Of a stretch of DNA of 64,000 nt, positions 1 to 8,534 are shown piece after piece. The position numbers and the translations under genes were made by a program. Positions within the stretch are counted from its first letter, which is position 1. Every line of letters starts with the position of its first letter. This DNA comes from Mesorhizobium loti (GTDB lineage Bacteria > Pseudomonadota > Alphaproteobacteria > Rhizobiales > Rhizobiaceae), in NCBI RefSeq assembly GCF_003148495.1, contig NZ_QGGH01000005.1:248001-312000 (forward strand). Reading direction: 5' to 3'. The notes beneath the pieces are model-generated. The model had not been told where the DNA came from and searched no databases. It worked only from the letters and a program-made list of their open reading frames with translations.

Positions 1-1
1 A

Positions 2-124
2 GACGGCCCGACGCTTGCCGAATTCTGGGGTGCGCCGCAGGACGCCGAGGAGGAATCGATGTCCGTTCGACGCCCGGCGCGCAAGCCGGCACCGCCCGAG
101 ATCACGATTTCGCCGCGCGCCTGA
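2..124 (+). CDS. C-terminal end of an unidentified protein (cut by window edge)
   Basis: An open frame enters from the left edge and stops at TGA 122-124, giving about 40 residues. The tail is rich in Arg, Pro and Ala (it includes SVRRPARKPAPPEI) and looks like a disordered C terminus. No domain can be recognised from this piece. It lies directly upstream of three palindromic operator-like sites and of the RidA gene, so it could encode the regulator of that site, but nothing in the visible residues shows this. Confidence applies only to there being a real reading frame. Confidence 0.4.
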   Translation, partial: DGPTLAEFWGAPQDAEEESMSVRRPARKPAPPEITISPRA

Positions 125-147
125 CGGCCTTGGAAATTTCCTTAAAT

Positions 148-213
148 CATACGCGACGTATGCGCATTGACATACGCAGCGTATGTACCCACATCCGACA
201 TACGGGACGTATG
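148..213. promoter_or_regulatory. Three copies of the palindrome CATACG-N3-CGTATG
   Basis: Perfect 6-bp arms separated by 3 bases occur at 148-162, 171-185 and 199-213, with 23 and 28 bp between starts. This is the size and symmetry expected of a TetR-type operator. The array sits 130-200 bp upstream of the RidA start, so RidA is the likely target. The regulator is not identifiable in the window. Confidence 0.7.
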
Positions 214-344
214 TCAATGCCCGTCCCGGATGTTGGAGTGCAGCGATCCAAAACCCTGAACCTTGCGGACGGCTCTCGCCCTTTCGGCGAACCCCGTCGC
301 GATCGTCCGGAGGTCTGGCCTGCCTTGTTTTGAATGGAGAAACT

Positions 345-743
345 ATGACCAAACGCGACGCGATCTTCCCCGCCGGCCGGCAGGCCCTCTATGAGATCAA
401 CCGCTATTCGGCGGCGATCCGCTCGGGCGATCTTCTGTTCGTCTCCGGCCAGGTCGGCAGCCGCGAGGACGGGTCGCCCGAGCCGGTCTTCGAAAAGCAG
501 GTGCAGCTTGCCTTCGACAATCTCGCGGCGATGCTGAAGGCCGCCGGCTGCACGTTCGACGACATCGTCGACGTGACCACGTTCCACACCGATCCGGCCG
601 CGCAGTGGCAGGCAATCGACGCCGTTCGGCTGAAGGTGTTCGGTGAACCGCCTTACACGAACTGGACCGCGGTGGGCGTGAACTGGCTGGCGGGCTTCGA
701 TTTCGAGATCAAGGTCATTGCGCGCCTGTCGCAGCCTGCCTGA
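345..743 (+). CDS. RidA-family (YjgF/YER057c/UK114) protein
   Basis: The 132-residue protein has the RidA fold pattern: an N-terminal segment with YSAAIRSGDLLFVSGQVG, a central FDNLAAMLKAAGCTFDDIV helix, and a C-terminal NWTAVGVNWLAGFDFEIKVIA strand pair. RidA proteins are small trimeric cytoplasmic enzymes that hydrolyse reactive enamine/imine intermediates. The Arg that binds the substrate carboxylate in canonical RidA (in a C-terminal R.xVxV motif) is not evident, so this may be one of the Rid2-7-like subfamilies with a different substrate. ATG 345 is preceded by GGAGA at 336-340. The gene is monocistronic, converges on argB, and sits behind the CATACG operator array. Confidence 0.88.
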   Translation: MTKRDAIFPAGRQALYEINRYSAAIRSGDLLFVSGQVGSREDGSPEPVFEKQVQLAFDNLAAMLKAAGCTFDDIVDVTTFHTDPAAQWQAIDAVRLKVFGEPPYTNWTAVGVNWLAGFDFEIKVIARLSQPA

Positions 744-773
744 TCGCTGGGGGCAAGCGACCAAAGGGTTGGC

Positions 774-1667
774 TCAGGGCACGATCAGCGTGCCGGCGCC
801 GTGTTCGGTGAAGAGTTCGAGCAGCACTGCATGCGGCGTCTTGCCGTTGAGGATGACGACGCCCTCGACACCGCGTTCGATCGCCTCAATGCAGGTTTCG
901 ACCTTGGGGATCATGCCGCCCGAGACCGTGCCGTCCTTGATCAGTGCCTTGGCTTCGGCCACTGTCAGTTCGTCGATCAGCTTTTTGTTCTTGTCGAGCA
1001 CACCCGGCACATCGGTGAGGAACAGCAGGCGTGTCGCCTGGCAGGCGCCGGCAATGGCGCCGGCGAAGGTATCGGCGTTGATGTTGTAGGTGTGGCCGTC
1101 GCGGCCGGGCGCCACCGGCGCCAGCACCGGGATCATTTCGGAACGCGCCAGCAGGTCGAGCAAGGTGCGGTCGACCTCGACCGGCTCGCCGACAAAGCCG
1201 AGATCGAGCACGCGCTCGATGTTGGAGTCCGGGTCGATCATGGTCTTGCGCGCCTTTTCGGCGAACACCATGTTGCCGTCCTTGCCGCACAGGCCGATCG
1301 CCCATTCGCCCTCGGCATTGATCAGCGCGACGATCTCCTTGTTGATCGAACCGGCCAGCACCATTTCGACGATCTCGACCGTCTTCTGGTCGGTGACGCG
1401 CAGGCCGCCCTCGAACTTCGATTCGATGCCCATCTTGGCCAGCATGGCGCCGATCTGCGGGCCGCCGCCATGGACGACGATCGGGTTGACGCCGGATTGC
1501 TTCAGGAGCGCGATGTCGCGCGCGAACGCCTTGCCGAGTTCGATATCGCCCATGGCGTGGCCGCCATATTTCACCACGACGGTCTTGTTCTCGTAGCGCT
1601 GCATGTAAGGCAGCGCCCGCGATAGCAGGGCGGCCTGCATTTCGGCGGTGGCGGTTATTTCCGTCAT
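774..1667 (-). CDS. argB: Acetylglutamate kinase
   Basis: ArgB phosphorylates N-acetyl-L-glutamate with ATP, the second step of arginine synthesis in the cytoplasm. The 297-residue protein shows the amino-acid kinase pattern: VVKYGGHAM with phosphate-binding Lys33, the glycine-rich VVHGGGPQIG around residues 64-72, the substrate-binding NINADTFAGAIAGA segment and a C-terminal GGMIPKVETC motif. Length is normal. In Rhizobiales argB usually follows engB (yihA) on the same strand; here it is the same strand but about 9 kb from engB because other genes lie between. The start is followed upstream by a hairpin repeat (1694-1742). Confidence 0.97.
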   Translation of the reverse strand: MTEITATAEMQAALLSRALPYMQRYENKTVVVKYGGHAMGDIELGKAFARDIALLKQSGVNPIVVHGGGPQIGAMLAKMGIESKFEGGLRVTDQKTVEIVEMVLAGSINKEIVALINAEGEWAIGLCGKDGNMVFAEKARKTMIDPDSNIERVLDLGFVGEPVEVDRTLLDLLARSEMIPVLAPVAPGRDGHTYNINADTFAGAIAGACQATRLLFLTDVPGVLDKNKKLIDELTVAEAKALIKDGTVSGGMIPKVETCIEAIERGVEGVVILNGKTPHAVLLELFTEHGAGTLIVP

Positions 1668-1693
1668 CGGCTTGGTTCCCGGCTTTTGGTTTT

Positions 1694-1742
1694 ATGCATG
1701 TCGTTGTCCCAAAACCGCTGGACACTTTTGGGCGACATGCAT
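1694..1742. repeat. Palindromic intergenic repeat, type A
   Basis: Outer arms ATGCATGTCG (1694-1703) and CGACATGCAT (1733-1742) and inner arms CCCAAAA (1708-1714) and TTTTGGG (1726-1732) form a long hairpin with a 4-base bulge. A diverged copy in the opposite orientation lies at 63128-63175, which shows that it is a dispersed repeat rather than a single site. I know of similar elements scattered between genes in Mesorhizobium. Confidence 0.75.
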
Positions 1743-1828
1743 CGGTAAGGACGGCGGCGTCTTAGCGGGAATTGGCGCTACCCGCAAATGGCTTTGCTGT
1801 CATATTCGAGCGCTTCACGACCTCGTCA

Positions 1829-3325
1829 TCATGACGGCACCATCAGCGGCGCCCTGCGGCCCAGCCAGCCCGAGATCTTCTCCATCTGCGCGGCAAGCGA
1901 CAGCAGCGTCTCCTCGTCGCCCGGACGGCCGGCGGCCTGGATGCCGATCGGCAGGCCGACGTCGGTGACATGGACCGGCAGGGCGATCGACGGCTGGCCG
2001 CTGACATTCTGGATCGCCGGCCAATGGGTGAACCAGAGGCTCTTGTCCATCAGCTGGCCGAAGAACGGCTTCAGCTTCAGCAACGGCGTCAGATGAAGCT
2101 TGTCGAGCAGGTTCTCGATCAGCTCGTCGGCGCCTTTCGGATCCATGGCGCCGCAGCCGAGCGGCGGGTGGGCAATGATCGGCATCAGCACGGCGTCATA
2201 CTGCGCGGTCTCCGCGATCAGCCGCCGTGAGGCGGCATGCAGCCGCTGCAGGTCGGCATAGGTCTCGCCGGCCGACACCATTTCGCCAAAGCGGGCGAGC
2301 ACGCGTGTGGCCCGCTCGATGTCGCCTGTAACGGAACGGCCGACACGCAACGCTTCCGCACGCATCGTGCCGGCGACGGCAGAGGCAACCGTCCTGCAGA
2401 AGTCGGCGAAGAAATCGCGCCCGATAGAGGGCAGATCGATCTCCGCGACCGTATGGCCGCCCTCGCGGGCAAGCGCCACCGCCGTGTCGAGCGCCTTGAG
2501 CGTCTCATCCGAGATCGGCAGGCCAAGCGGCGATTTGCGATACACGGCCAGCCTGAGCTTGCCGGGATCGCGCGCGGCAGCGGCTGCGAACGTGCCTTTC
2601 GGCAACGGCGCGGCATAGGGCGACAAAAGGTCGGGACCGTGGGTGAGGTCGAGCAGCAATGCGCAATCGCGCACCGAACGGGTGAGCGCATGGTCGACCA
2701 CCATGCCATACCAGCTTTCGCTCACCAGGGGCGTCAGCGGCGTGCGGCCGCGCGACGTCTTCAGGCCGACAAGCCCGGTGCAGGCGGCAGGCACGCGGAT
2801 CGAGCCACCGCCATCCGAGGCGTGCGCCACCGGCACGACGCCGGCGGCGACCAGTGCCGCCGCACCACCCGACGAGCCGCCGCTGGTGTGGCCGGTGTTC
2901 CAGGGATTGCGGGTGATGCCGAACGCCCTGGATTCGGTCATCAGCCGCAGCCCGTGTTCCGGCGACGTCGAGGTGACGATCGGAATGAGGCCGGCGGCGA
3001 GATAGCGGTCGGTGAGCACCGAATTGACATCGGCCAACCATGCCGGAATGCGGCTGCCGCCATGCGTCGGCACGCCCTTGATGGCGATGCCGAGGTCCTT
3101 GATGGCGAAGGGAACGCCGGCCAGCGGCAGCGAGCGGTCGACGGTCTTCGCCCGGGCGCGGGCGGCATCATAGAGCGGCTCGGCCGTGGCGTTGATGTCG
3201 GGTCGCGTGGCCTCGGCACGGGCGATCGCGGCTTCGGTCAGCTCGACGGCTGAAATGTCGCCCTTGCGGACCAGGTCGGCGAGGCCGGTTGCGTCCTGCG
3301 CCCACAGTGTATGTTCAACCGACAT
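1829..3325 (-). CDS. Amidase (amidase-signature family)
   Basis: This 498-residue cytoplasmic hydrolase belongs to the amidase-signature family, which cleaves carboxamides with a Ser-cisSer-Lys triad. All three elements are visible: Lys76 in VPFAIKDLG, the Ser151/Ser152 pair in SGGSSGGAA, and the nucleophile Ser175 in DGGGSIRVPA. The length fits stand-alone members. There is no GatC or GatB partner nearby, so a GatA role in tRNA-Gln amidation is unlikely; the substrate is unknown. It has no signal peptide. The gene is divergent from the ECF sigma-factor operon and lies upstream of argB with a 160-bp gap that holds the type A repeat. Confidence 0.92.
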   Translation of the reverse strand: MSVEHTLWAQDATGLADLVRKGDISAVELTEAAIARAEATRPDINATAEPLYDAARARAKTVDRSLPLAGVPFAIKDLGIAIKGVPTHGGSRIPAWLADVNSVLTDRYLAAGLIPIVTSTSPEHGLRLMTESRAFGITRNPWNTGHTSGGSSGGAAALVAAGVVPVAHASDGGGSIRVPAACTGLVGLKTSRGRTPLTPLVSESWYGMVVDHALTRSVRDCALLLDLTHGPDLLSPYAAPLPKGTFAAAAARDPGKLRLAVYRKSPLGLPISDETLKALDTAVALAREGGHTVAEIDLPSIGRDFFADFCRTVASAVAGTMRAEALRVGRSVTGDIERATRVLARFGEMVSAGETYADLQRLHAASRRLIAETAQYDAVLMPIIAHPPLGCGAMDPKGADELIENLLDKLHLTPLLKLKPFFGQLMDKSLWFTHWPAIQNVSGQPSIALPVHVTDVGLPIGIQAAGRPGDEETLLSLAAQMEKISGWLGRRAPLMVPS

Positions 3326-3475
3326 GCGCGCCCCCCGTCACTTCAGGCAAGCTAGCCAGTGGCGACTTCATTGGCAATCGAAGGATAGACCCGGGCTGGC
3401 GACACGCAAGGCTTAGGCGTGCACAAGGTTATTTCCGCCGTTGCAAATACATTGCAATCGCCTAATTTGCCTGAG

Positions 3476-4015
3476 ATGACGCCGCAGGACATCACCAAGT
3501 TGATCGTCCGGACTTCGATGAAGGATCGGGCTGCGTTCGATCTGCTGTACCGGCAGACCAGCGCGAAACTTTTCGGCGTCTGTCTTCGTGTATTGAACGA
3601 CCGGGGAGATGCGGAAGAAGCGCTACAGGAAGTCTTCGTCAAGATATGGACGAAGGCGGATCGTTTTGCCGTCTCCGATCTAAGCCCGATATCCTGGCTG
3701 GTGGCGATAGCGCGCAATCATGCGATCGATCGCATACGAGCGCGACGCAAGCCTGCCGCCGATATCGATGCCGCGCTCGACGTGGCCGATCCGGCGCCGG
3801 GACCTGAAGCGATGGTGGTGGCGAGCGACGAATCCGAACGTATCCATCATTGTCTCGATGAGCTGGAAAAAGACCGGGCGGCGGCCGTCCGGGGCGCCTA
3901 TCTCAAGGGCGAAAGCTATGCCGAACTGGCGGAGCGCCACGGCGTGCCGTTGAACACGATGCGTACCTGGCTGCGCCGCAGCCTGTTGAAACTCAGAGAA
4001 TGTCTGGAAAGATGA
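3476..4015 (+). CDS. ECF (group 4) RNA polymerase sigma factor
   Basis: The protein has sigma region 2 (LYRQTSAKLFGVCLRVL, then EEALQEVFVKIWTKADRF) and region 4 (GESYAELAERHGVPLNTMRTWLRRSLLKL), with a short linker between, as in SigK/RpoE-like ECF factors. I chose ATG 3476 (about 179 residues), which fits family length; an in-frame GTG at 3419 would add 19 residues with no sigma similarity. The stop overlaps the anti-sigma start by ATGA (4012-4015), indicating translational coupling. It probably directs transcription of the downstream fasciclin gene and perhaps others in response to an envelope signal relayed by the anti-sigma factor. Confidence 0.93.
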   Translation: MTPQDITKLIVRTSMKDRAAFDLLYRQTSAKLFGVCLRVLNDRGDAEEALQEVFVKIWTKADRFAVSDLSPISWLVAIARNHAIDRIRARRKPAADIDAALDVADPAPGPEAMVVASDESERIHHCLDELEKDRAAAVRGAYLKGESYAELAERHGVPLNTMRTWLRRSLLKLRECLER

Positions 4016-4740
4016 CGCTGGCAGAAGACACAGGACCGGAACGCGGAGGCGACGACCTGCTCGCCGCCGAATACGTTATCGGCGTGCTGGCTGCCGACGA
4101 ACGCCAGATCGCCTCCCGTCGCATCGACGCCGAGACGGATTTCGCCCGCCTTGTCGATGGCTGGGAGGTCAATTTTTCGCCGCTGGCTGCCGCCTATCCG
4201 GAAATCGAGCCGCCGGTTTCGGTGAAGACTGCGGTCGATCGCCGCCTGTTCGCGTCCGCCGCTTCCGTGGCCACGCCGGCTGAATCGCGCGACGGGCTAT
4301 GGTCCAGCCTTGCCTTCTGGCGTGGCCTTGCCGCTGCGGCGGTTGCGGCACTGGCGATCTACATCGCCGTGCCCATCCTCAACCCACCGGTCGAGCAGCC
4401 GCGATCGCGCCTCGTCGCTTCGCTCACCGCCGAGGGCAGCGATGTCAAATATCTCGCCGTCTACGACGCCGCTCATCACGAAGTCGGCCTGTCGCATGTC
4501 TCTGGTGAGCGTGCCGCCGGCAAGGACTTCGAACTGTGGATGATCGAGGGCAAGAACCCGCCGGTCTCGATGGGAGTCATTCCGGCAGGTGCCACGGCGC
4601 ATATCGTCGTCTCGCCGGCGGCCCAGCAGAAGCTCGCCCAGGGCGCGGTGCTTGCCGTCAGCCTCGAGCCCTCGGGCGGTTCGCCGACCGGCCAGCCGAC
4701 CGGACCGGTGGTCGCAGCGGGCGATCTGAAGAGCATCTGA
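4012..4740 (+). CDS. Membrane anti-sigma factor, RskA family
   Basis: The 242-residue protein has an N-terminal helical anti-sigma domain (DLLAAEYVIGVLAADER...), one transmembrane helix around residues 105-124 (GLAAAAVAALAIYIAVPIL), and a periplasmic RskA C-terminal domain with KDFELWMIEG and VSMGVIPAG motifs. Members hold their sigma factor at the membrane until released. No zinc-binding HxxxCxxC motif is seen, matching the RskA/RslA-type zinc-free class. ATG 4012 overlaps the sigma stop; ATG 4000 is an alternative. Its partner is almost certainly the sigma factor immediately upstream. Confidence 0.9.
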   Translation: MTLAEDTGPERGGDDLLAAEYVIGVLAADERQIASRRIDAETDFARLVDGWEVNFSPLAAAYPEIEPPVSVKTAVDRRLFASAASVATPAESRDGLWSSLAFWRGLAAAAVAALAIYIAVPILNPPVEQPRSRLVASLTAEGSDVKYLAVYDAAHHEVGLSHVSGERAAGKDFELWMIEGKNPPVSMGVIPAGATAHIVVSPAAQQKLAQGAVLAVSLEPSGGSPTGQPTGPVVAAGDLKSI

Positions 4741-4887
4741 CCGGCTCTTGGCGTCACCAGACTCAAAATAGACTACCTGAAGTCTATCTTCCACCCTACA
4801 TACCCATAGACAGCATGTTAGCCGGAACGCGGTTGAACCGCAAAATCTCTCCGGCAGTCCGGATAAAATAAAAAATCAAAATATTTC

Positions 4888-4915
4888 TGAAACTCTCGCA
4901 TTTTTGTTCCGTATC
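4888..4915 (+). promoter_or_regulatory. ECF-type promoter candidate before the fasciclin gene
   Basis: TGAAAC (4888-4893) and CGTATC (4910-4915) are separated by 16 bp in an AT-rich stretch, which is the usual layout of an ECF sigma promoter. The fasciclin start is about 50 bp further on. A similar element, CGAAAC-N17-CGTGAC, precedes the second fasciclin gene on the other strand (16734-16706). Confidence 0.45.
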
Positions 4916-4965
4916 TCCTCGCGTCCCCAAAGATGGGAAGAGAAAAACCCGAGGAGTTTGACATC

Positions 4966-5523
4966 ATGCGTAGATACGCCACCCTTTTGCTCGCCGGTAC
5001 GATCGCCGTTTCCGCCCTTGCAACCGCCGCCTATGCCGAAAACCCGATGGTTGGCGGCGCCGCCATGTATGCCAACAAGAACATCGTCGAGAACGCCGTG
5101 AACTCGAAGGACCACACCACGCTGGTCGCCGCCGTGAAGGCTGCCGGCCTGGTCGAAACCCTGCAGGGCGCCGGCCCGTTCACCGTGTTCGCACCGACCA
5201 ACGACGCCTTCGCGGCACTTCCGGCCGGCACGGTCGAGACGCTGCTCAAGCCCGAGAACAAGGACAAGCTCACCAAGATCCTGACCTGCCATGTCATCGG
5301 GGCCAAGGCGATGGGGGCTGACGTCGCCGCGATGGCCAAGGCCGACGGCGGCACGCACAAGGTCAAGACCGTTGGCGGCTGCGAGCTGTCGCTCAAAGCC
5401 GACGGCGGCAAGGTCACCGTCACCGACGAGAACGGCAATGTCGCCAACGTGACGATCGCCGATGTCGAGCAGTCCAACGGCGTCATCCACGTCATCGACA
5501 AGGTTCTTTTGCCCAAGATGTAA
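4966..5523 (+). CDS. Secreted fasciclin (FAS1) domain protein
   Basis: A Sec signal peptide (MRRYATLLLAGTIAVSALA...AYA) is followed by a single FAS1 domain: NIVENAVNSKDHTTLVAAVKAAGL, then GAGPFTVFAPTNDAFAALP, LLKPENKDKLTKILTCHVI and NGVIHVIDKVLLPKM. FAS1 proteins act in adhesion or cell-surface interactions outside the cytoplasm. ATG 4966 has a GAGGAG site at 4951-4956; an upstream in-frame ATG at 4933 would break the signal peptide. The mature protein has one Cys in ILTCHVIG and one in VGGCELS, which could form a disulfide; the paralogue at 16086-16646 lacks both. It is downstream of the sigma/anti-sigma pair and probably controlled by it. Confidence 0.93.
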   Translation: MRRYATLLLAGTIAVSALATAAYAENPMVGGAAMYANKNIVENAVNSKDHTTLVAAVKAAGLVETLQGAGPFTVFAPTNDAFAALPAGTVETLLKPENKDKLTKILTCHVIGAKAMGADVAAMAKADGGTHKVKTVGGCELSLKADGGKVTVTDENGNVANVTIADVEQSNGVIHVIDKVLLPKM

Positions 5524-5545
5524 CTTCTTTTGCCCAAGATGTAAC
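5504..5545 (+). repeat. Perfect 21-bp tandem duplication across the fasciclin stop codon
   Basis: Bases 5504-5524, which encode the last residues and the TAA, are repeated exactly at 5525-5545. The duplicated copy is untranslated because the first stop is intact. It looks like a recent slippage event. Confidence 0.95.
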
Positions 5546-5754
5546 AGGGGGCTTGCTGCCAGCGAACTTGCAGCAAGGACCCTCCGTCGATTGCATGATC
5601 CCGCTCCCGTGATCCGCAATTGACCCGCGCACTCCGCGTCGTCCACGTTCAAATGTGGGACGGCGCGGAGTGTTCGTTCGAGGGCCACCGTCACCGGCTT
5701 TTGATTTCCGATTGGCGGTATAGTTTGGCAAAGAGACAACAGGAGGAATTGGTC

Positions 5755-6258
<504 letters not shown>

Positions 6259-6262
6259 CAGA

Positions 6263-6327
6263 ACCCTCTCTTTGTTTTGACGTGATTGCGAACGGAAGAC
6301 CGTTTCACAGTTGCCAAGAGATAGTAT
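6263..6327. repeat. Diverged right half of a RIME-like element
   Basis: The sequence containing CTCTTTGTTTTGACG and GGAAGACCGTTTCACA matches, with differences, the second half of the full element at 10600-10702. Only this half is present, which suggests an old truncated copy. Confidence 0.6.
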
Positions 6328-6331
6328 CCCT

Positions 6332-6682
6332 ATGACCGAAAGAACCACCATGGCCGAGCCATTGCCGACAACCGCCGTCGTCCGGGTCTCGCGCGCTAGC
6401 TACGACCCGAGCCGGTTCGCCGAAGTCGACGCCGCGAGCAAGAAGACCTCGGAGTACATAATCCCGGCCATCAGACGGTTGCCGGGGCTTCTTCACTTTT
6501 ATGCAGGCGTCTCGCCGAAGGGCTCGATCGTGCAAGTTAGCGTCTGGGACACCGACGAGCATGCAGCACAGTTGGACCTCCTGAAGGAGATGGTCGTCGA
6601 CGGCCGCAGGGATATGGAGGCGGTCGGCGTGACGTTCACCCCGATTTTCAACTACCCGATCGACTGGACCTGGACCATCTGA
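6332..6682 (+). CDS. Small conserved hypothetical protein, ABM-like fold likely
   Basis: The product is about 116 residues. The pattern AVVRVSRASYDPSRF, then a helix, LPGLLHFYAGVSPKGSIVQVSVWDTDEHAAQLD and a C-terminal VTFTPIFNYPIDWTW resembles ferredoxin-like alpha/beta-barrel proteins such as antibiotic-biosynthesis monooxygenase or heme-degrading folds, but I cannot name a family. No signal peptide or membrane segment. The start is uncertain: ATG 6332 (used) or ATG 6350, which is preceded by GAAAG. It may be cotranscribed with msrB or stand alone; a RIME fragment lies between the two. Confidence 0.7.
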   Translation: MTERTTMAEPLPTTAVVRVSRASYDPSRFAEVDAASKKTSEYIIPAIRRLPGLLHFYAGVSPKGSIVQVSVWDTDEHAAQLDLLKEMVVDGRRDMEAVGVTFTPIFNYPIDWTWTI

Positions 6683-6702
6683 TCTGGGTCCGAACTCATA
6701 AC

Positions 6703-6801
6703 CAGTAGGAAGGCAGCGATGCAGACCACCGTGAGGAAGGTCGCCGCGTTGCGGTCATAGCGGGTTGTGACGCGGCCGAAGTCTTTCAGCCGATAGAACA
6801 T
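6703..6801 (-). pseudogene. C-terminal remnant of an IS5-family transposase
   Basis: Read on the minus strand, the frame gives MFYRLKDFGRVTTRYDRNAA and then TFLTVVCIAAFLL, the characteristic C-terminal end of IS5-group DDE transposases (RLKxFRRIATRYDK..A..FL..V..AA). The catalytic core, N terminus and recognisable terminal repeats are missing. It is a footprint of past insertion between the small hypothetical gene and the EmrB gene. Confidence 0.75.
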
Positions 6802-6817
6802 GCATCCTAATCGGAGA

Positions 6818-6852
6818 CGAAAAACTCCGGGCTTGCGGCCCGGAGTTTTTCG
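6818..6852 (-). terminator. Rho-independent terminator of the emrAB operon
   Basis: Perfect 15-bp arms CGAAAAACTCCGGGC (6818-6832) and its complement (6838-6852) surround a 5-base loop, with A/T tracts in the stem on both sides. It lies 65 bp past the EmrB stop and could work in both directions. Confidence 0.85.
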
Positions 6853-6916
6853 CGCGGTCAGAGCTTTTCGGGCGTGGACTGGAGGAGCTTCCCGAAACCG
6901 CTGCCCACGTCTGGTA

Positions 6917-8512
6917 TCAATGGCCGCCACCGCCGCCGCCACCCGCCGCGGCCGGCTTGCGGATCAGCATGGTGAACAGGCCAAGCGTCGCAAACAGCAC
7001 CGTCAGCATAAAGAACACGTCCATGAAGGACAGCAGCGCCGCCTGCTGCTGCACCATGCCCGACAGCTTGGAGATCGCGGCACTTGTCGCGTCCAGGCCG
7101 GGGGTCTGCTCGAAATTGAGCGTCATGTTCTGCAGCTTGGTCTGTGCAGCGGCACTGCCCCATTGCACATGCTCGGAGAGCCTTGCGTAGTGGAAGGCAT
7201 TGCGGTCGATCAGCACGGTGTTGATCAGGGCAAGGCCGACGGCGCCGCCAAGGTTGCGAGTGAGGTTGAACAGGCCTGAAGCATTCTTCAACCGCTCGGG
7301 CGGCAGCGTGCCGAGCGCGATATTGTTGATCGGCACCATGCACAGCATCATCGAACAGCCGCGCAAGATCTGCGGGATGAGCAGTTCGTAGAAATCCCAA
7401 TCGGCGGTCAGATGCGTCATCCACCAGGTGCCGGTGGCGAAGCCGAAGAAGCCGACCATCATCATCAGCCGCGGGTCCATCTTGTTCGACAGGATGCCCG
7501 AGATAGGCGCGGTGAAGAACATGGCCAGTCCGCTGACGAACAGCGCCTCGCCGATCATCATCGAATCGTAGCCGCGGATACGCCCGAGGAACACCGGGTA
7601 GAGATAGGTCAGTCCGTAGAGGCCGATGCCGATGACGAAGGAGAACAGCGAGCCGAAGGCGAAGTTGATGTTGGTGAAGGCCTTCAGGTCGACGATCGGC
7701 TCCTCGGCGGTGAACACGCGCCAGAAGAACAGCACCCCGCCAATGGTCATGACAATGGCGCAGATGAACACGCCCTGGTCCTGCAGCCAGTCATTGTTTG
7801 GGCCTTCCTCGAGCACATACTCCATGCAGCCCAGGAAGGCTGCCATGCCGGCGAGGCCCCACCAGTCGAACTTGCTGAACAGCTTGAGGTTGGGCTTGTC
7901 GAAGTCGATCAGCGTCCAGGCCGCCGTCGTCACCAGGATGCCGGGCACGACATTGACCAGGAACAGCCAATGCCAGGACATGGCATGGCTGATATAGCCG
8001 CCGACGGTCGGGCCGATGGTCGGCGCCAGCGTCGCCACCAGGCCGATCATCGGCGAGACCACGGCGCGGCGCGAGGGCGGGAAGATGGTGAAGGCGGCAG
8101 CGAAGACGCTCGGGATCATGCCGCCGCCGATGAAGCCCTGGACGGCGCGGTAGACGATCATCTGGTCGATGTTGGTGGCGGTCGCCGCCAGAGCACTGGC
8201 TGCGGTGAAGCCTGCCGCCGAGATCGTGAACAGCACGCGTGTCGACAGCATCCGGCTGAGGAAACCCGACAGCGGGATCATCACCACCTCAGCGATCAGG
8301 TAAGCGGTCTGCACCCACGGGATCTCGTCAGAACTGGCGCTCAGGCCGGCCTGGATCTCGGCCAGCGAGGCGGAGACGATCTGGATGTCCAGGATGGCCA
8401 TGAACATGCCAAACACCATCGCCAGGAAGGCGATGACGCGCCGCGTCGAAATGGTGTCAGGCACAGCCGGCCTCGCCGGCGGCGCTCCTGCTGTGAGGGT
8501 TGCGGTTGCCAT
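6917..8512 (-). CDS. DHA2-family MFS efflux pump, EmrB type (copy 1)
   Basis: A 531-residue polytopic membrane protein with the 14-helix drug:H+ antiporter pattern. The N-terminal MAILDIQIVSASLAEIQAGL motif is the DHA2 form of motif C/D around helix 1, and WVQTAYLIAEVVMIPLSGFLSR is helix 2. EmrB pumps work with an EmrA adaptor and an outer-membrane channel to expel hydrophobic compounds. The C terminus ends in an unusual poly-glycine tail (seven Gly then His). The adaptor gene lies 22 bp upstream in the same operon, and the operon is divergent from a TetR regulator. A GGGGAG site precedes ATG 8512. No TolC-type gene is present nearby. Confidence 0.93.
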   Translation of the reverse strand: MATATLTAGAPPARPAVPDTISTRRVIAFLAMVFGMFMAILDIQIVSASLAEIQAGLSASSDEIPWVQTAYLIAEVVMIPLSGFLSRMLSTRVLFTISAAGFTAASALAATATNIDQMIVYRAVQGFIGGGMIPSVFAAAFTIFPPSRRAVVSPMIGLVATLAPTIGPTVGGYISHAMSWHWLFLVNVVPGILVTTAAWTLIDFDKPNLKLFSKFDWWGLAGMAAFLGCMEYVLEEGPNNDWLQDQGVFICAIVMTIGGVLFFWRVFTAEEPIVDLKAFTNINFAFGSLFSFVIGIGLYGLTYLYPVFLGRIRGYDSMMIGEALFVSGLAMFFTAPISGILSNKMDPRLMMMVGFFGFATGTWWMTHLTADWDFYELLIPQILRGCSMMLCMVPINNIALGTLPPERLKNASGLFNLTRNLGGAVGLALINTVLIDRNAFHYARLSEHVQWGSAAAQTKLQNMTLNFEQTPGLDATSAAISKLSGMVQQQAALLSFMDVFFMLTVLFATLGLFTMLIRKPAAAGGGGGGGH

Positions 8513-8534
8513 GGCATTGCTCCCCAGCGGCCGC

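Noticed and set aside
148..213. Short CRISPR array
   Set aside because: The three units are palindromes of 15 bp with spacers of 8 and 13 bp, far too short, and no cas genes are present.
8463..8512. Operator between emrB and emrA copy 1
   Set aside because: The 22-bp gap shows no symmetry and the genes are cotranscribed.
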